Source: Nitrospina sp. (GTDB lineage Bacteria > Nitrospinota > Nitrospinia > Nitrospinales > VA-1). Taken from it: a DNA stretch of 5,270 bases. Where the stretch lies: positions 1 through 5,270 of the forward strand of contig JABGTQ010000109.1 of NCBI GenBank assembly GCA_018647025.1, read 5' to 3'. Below the pieces are notes generated by a model. It had not been told where the DNA came from and made no database searches. It was given only the letters and a program-made list of their open reading frames with translations. Below are positions 5,216-5,270 of the stretch, piece after piece (position 1 is the first letter of the stretch; each line of letters begins with the position of its first letter). The translations under genes were made by a program, and so were the position numbers.

Positions 5216-5270
5216 TTTTTTAAAGAAAATCTTTCAAAATATTATTTTTTTTAATGCATTAGGAATATAT

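Noticed and set aside
5222..5252. AAAGA/TCTTT hairpin (5222-5234) and the T8 run at 5245-5252 as a terminator
   Set aside because: The five-pair stem is too weak and lies ten bases from the T-run.
1..5270. CRISPR array, tRNA or rRNA gene, insertion sequence or phage genes
   Set aside because: No regularly spaced repeats, tRNA-like cloverleaf, rRNA segment, transposase or terminal inverted repeats were seen.

Overview
The window is AT-rich bacterial DNA with five complete or nearly complete genes on the + strand and one truncated gene on the - strand. The host is very probably a Gram-negative bacterium. Two small proteins start with lipoprotein signal peptides, one of them has a BamE/SmpA-like (outer-membrane assembly) fold signature, and a clear Mpl ligase implies meso-diaminopimelate peptidoglycan that is turned over and recycled. 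A phylum cannot be fixed from the sequence alone. A deltaproteobacterial or Nitrospinota-type marine lineage is a guess only.

Layout. Bases 1-201 (-) encode the N-terminal part of a putative lipoprotein that runs off the left edge. Bases 202-449 are a divergent intergenic region with a perfect 15-bp palindrome, several ACTAA/TTAGT half-sites and a hairpin plus T-run readable on the - strand. Next come a 106-aa BamE-like lipoprotein (450-770) and, 9 nt later, a 214-aa HAD phosphatase of the phosphoglycolate-phosphatase type with a GTG start (780-1424). A 115-nt gap holds a near-consensus sigma70 promoter whose expected start point falls on or next to the ATG of mpl (1540-2946), so the mpl mRNA may be leaderless. 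A 373-aa protein (2973-4094) follows 26 nt after mpl. It looks like a radical-SAM-type TIM barrel without the CX3CX2C cluster motif. After a 118-nt spacer with complementary CCCT/AGGG elements comes a compact true radical SAM enzyme with a cysteine-rich C-terminus (4213-5121). The last 149 bases hold no gene start that I can support.

How the genes may work together. The best-supported biology is the cell envelope: a lipoprotein of outer-membrane type, and Mpl, which re-attaches recycled L-Ala-D-Glu-mDAP tripeptide to UDP-MurNAc. The HAD phosphatase could be a housekeeping phosphoglycolate phosphatase or, more speculatively, a MupP-like MurNAc-6-phosphate phosphatase in the same recycling theme. 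The two proteins downstream of mpl are the least understood part: an apparently cluster-less radical-SAM-like barrel next to a radical SAM enzyme with extra cysteines. They could be an enzyme and pseudoenzyme pair, but their substrate cannot be read from the window.
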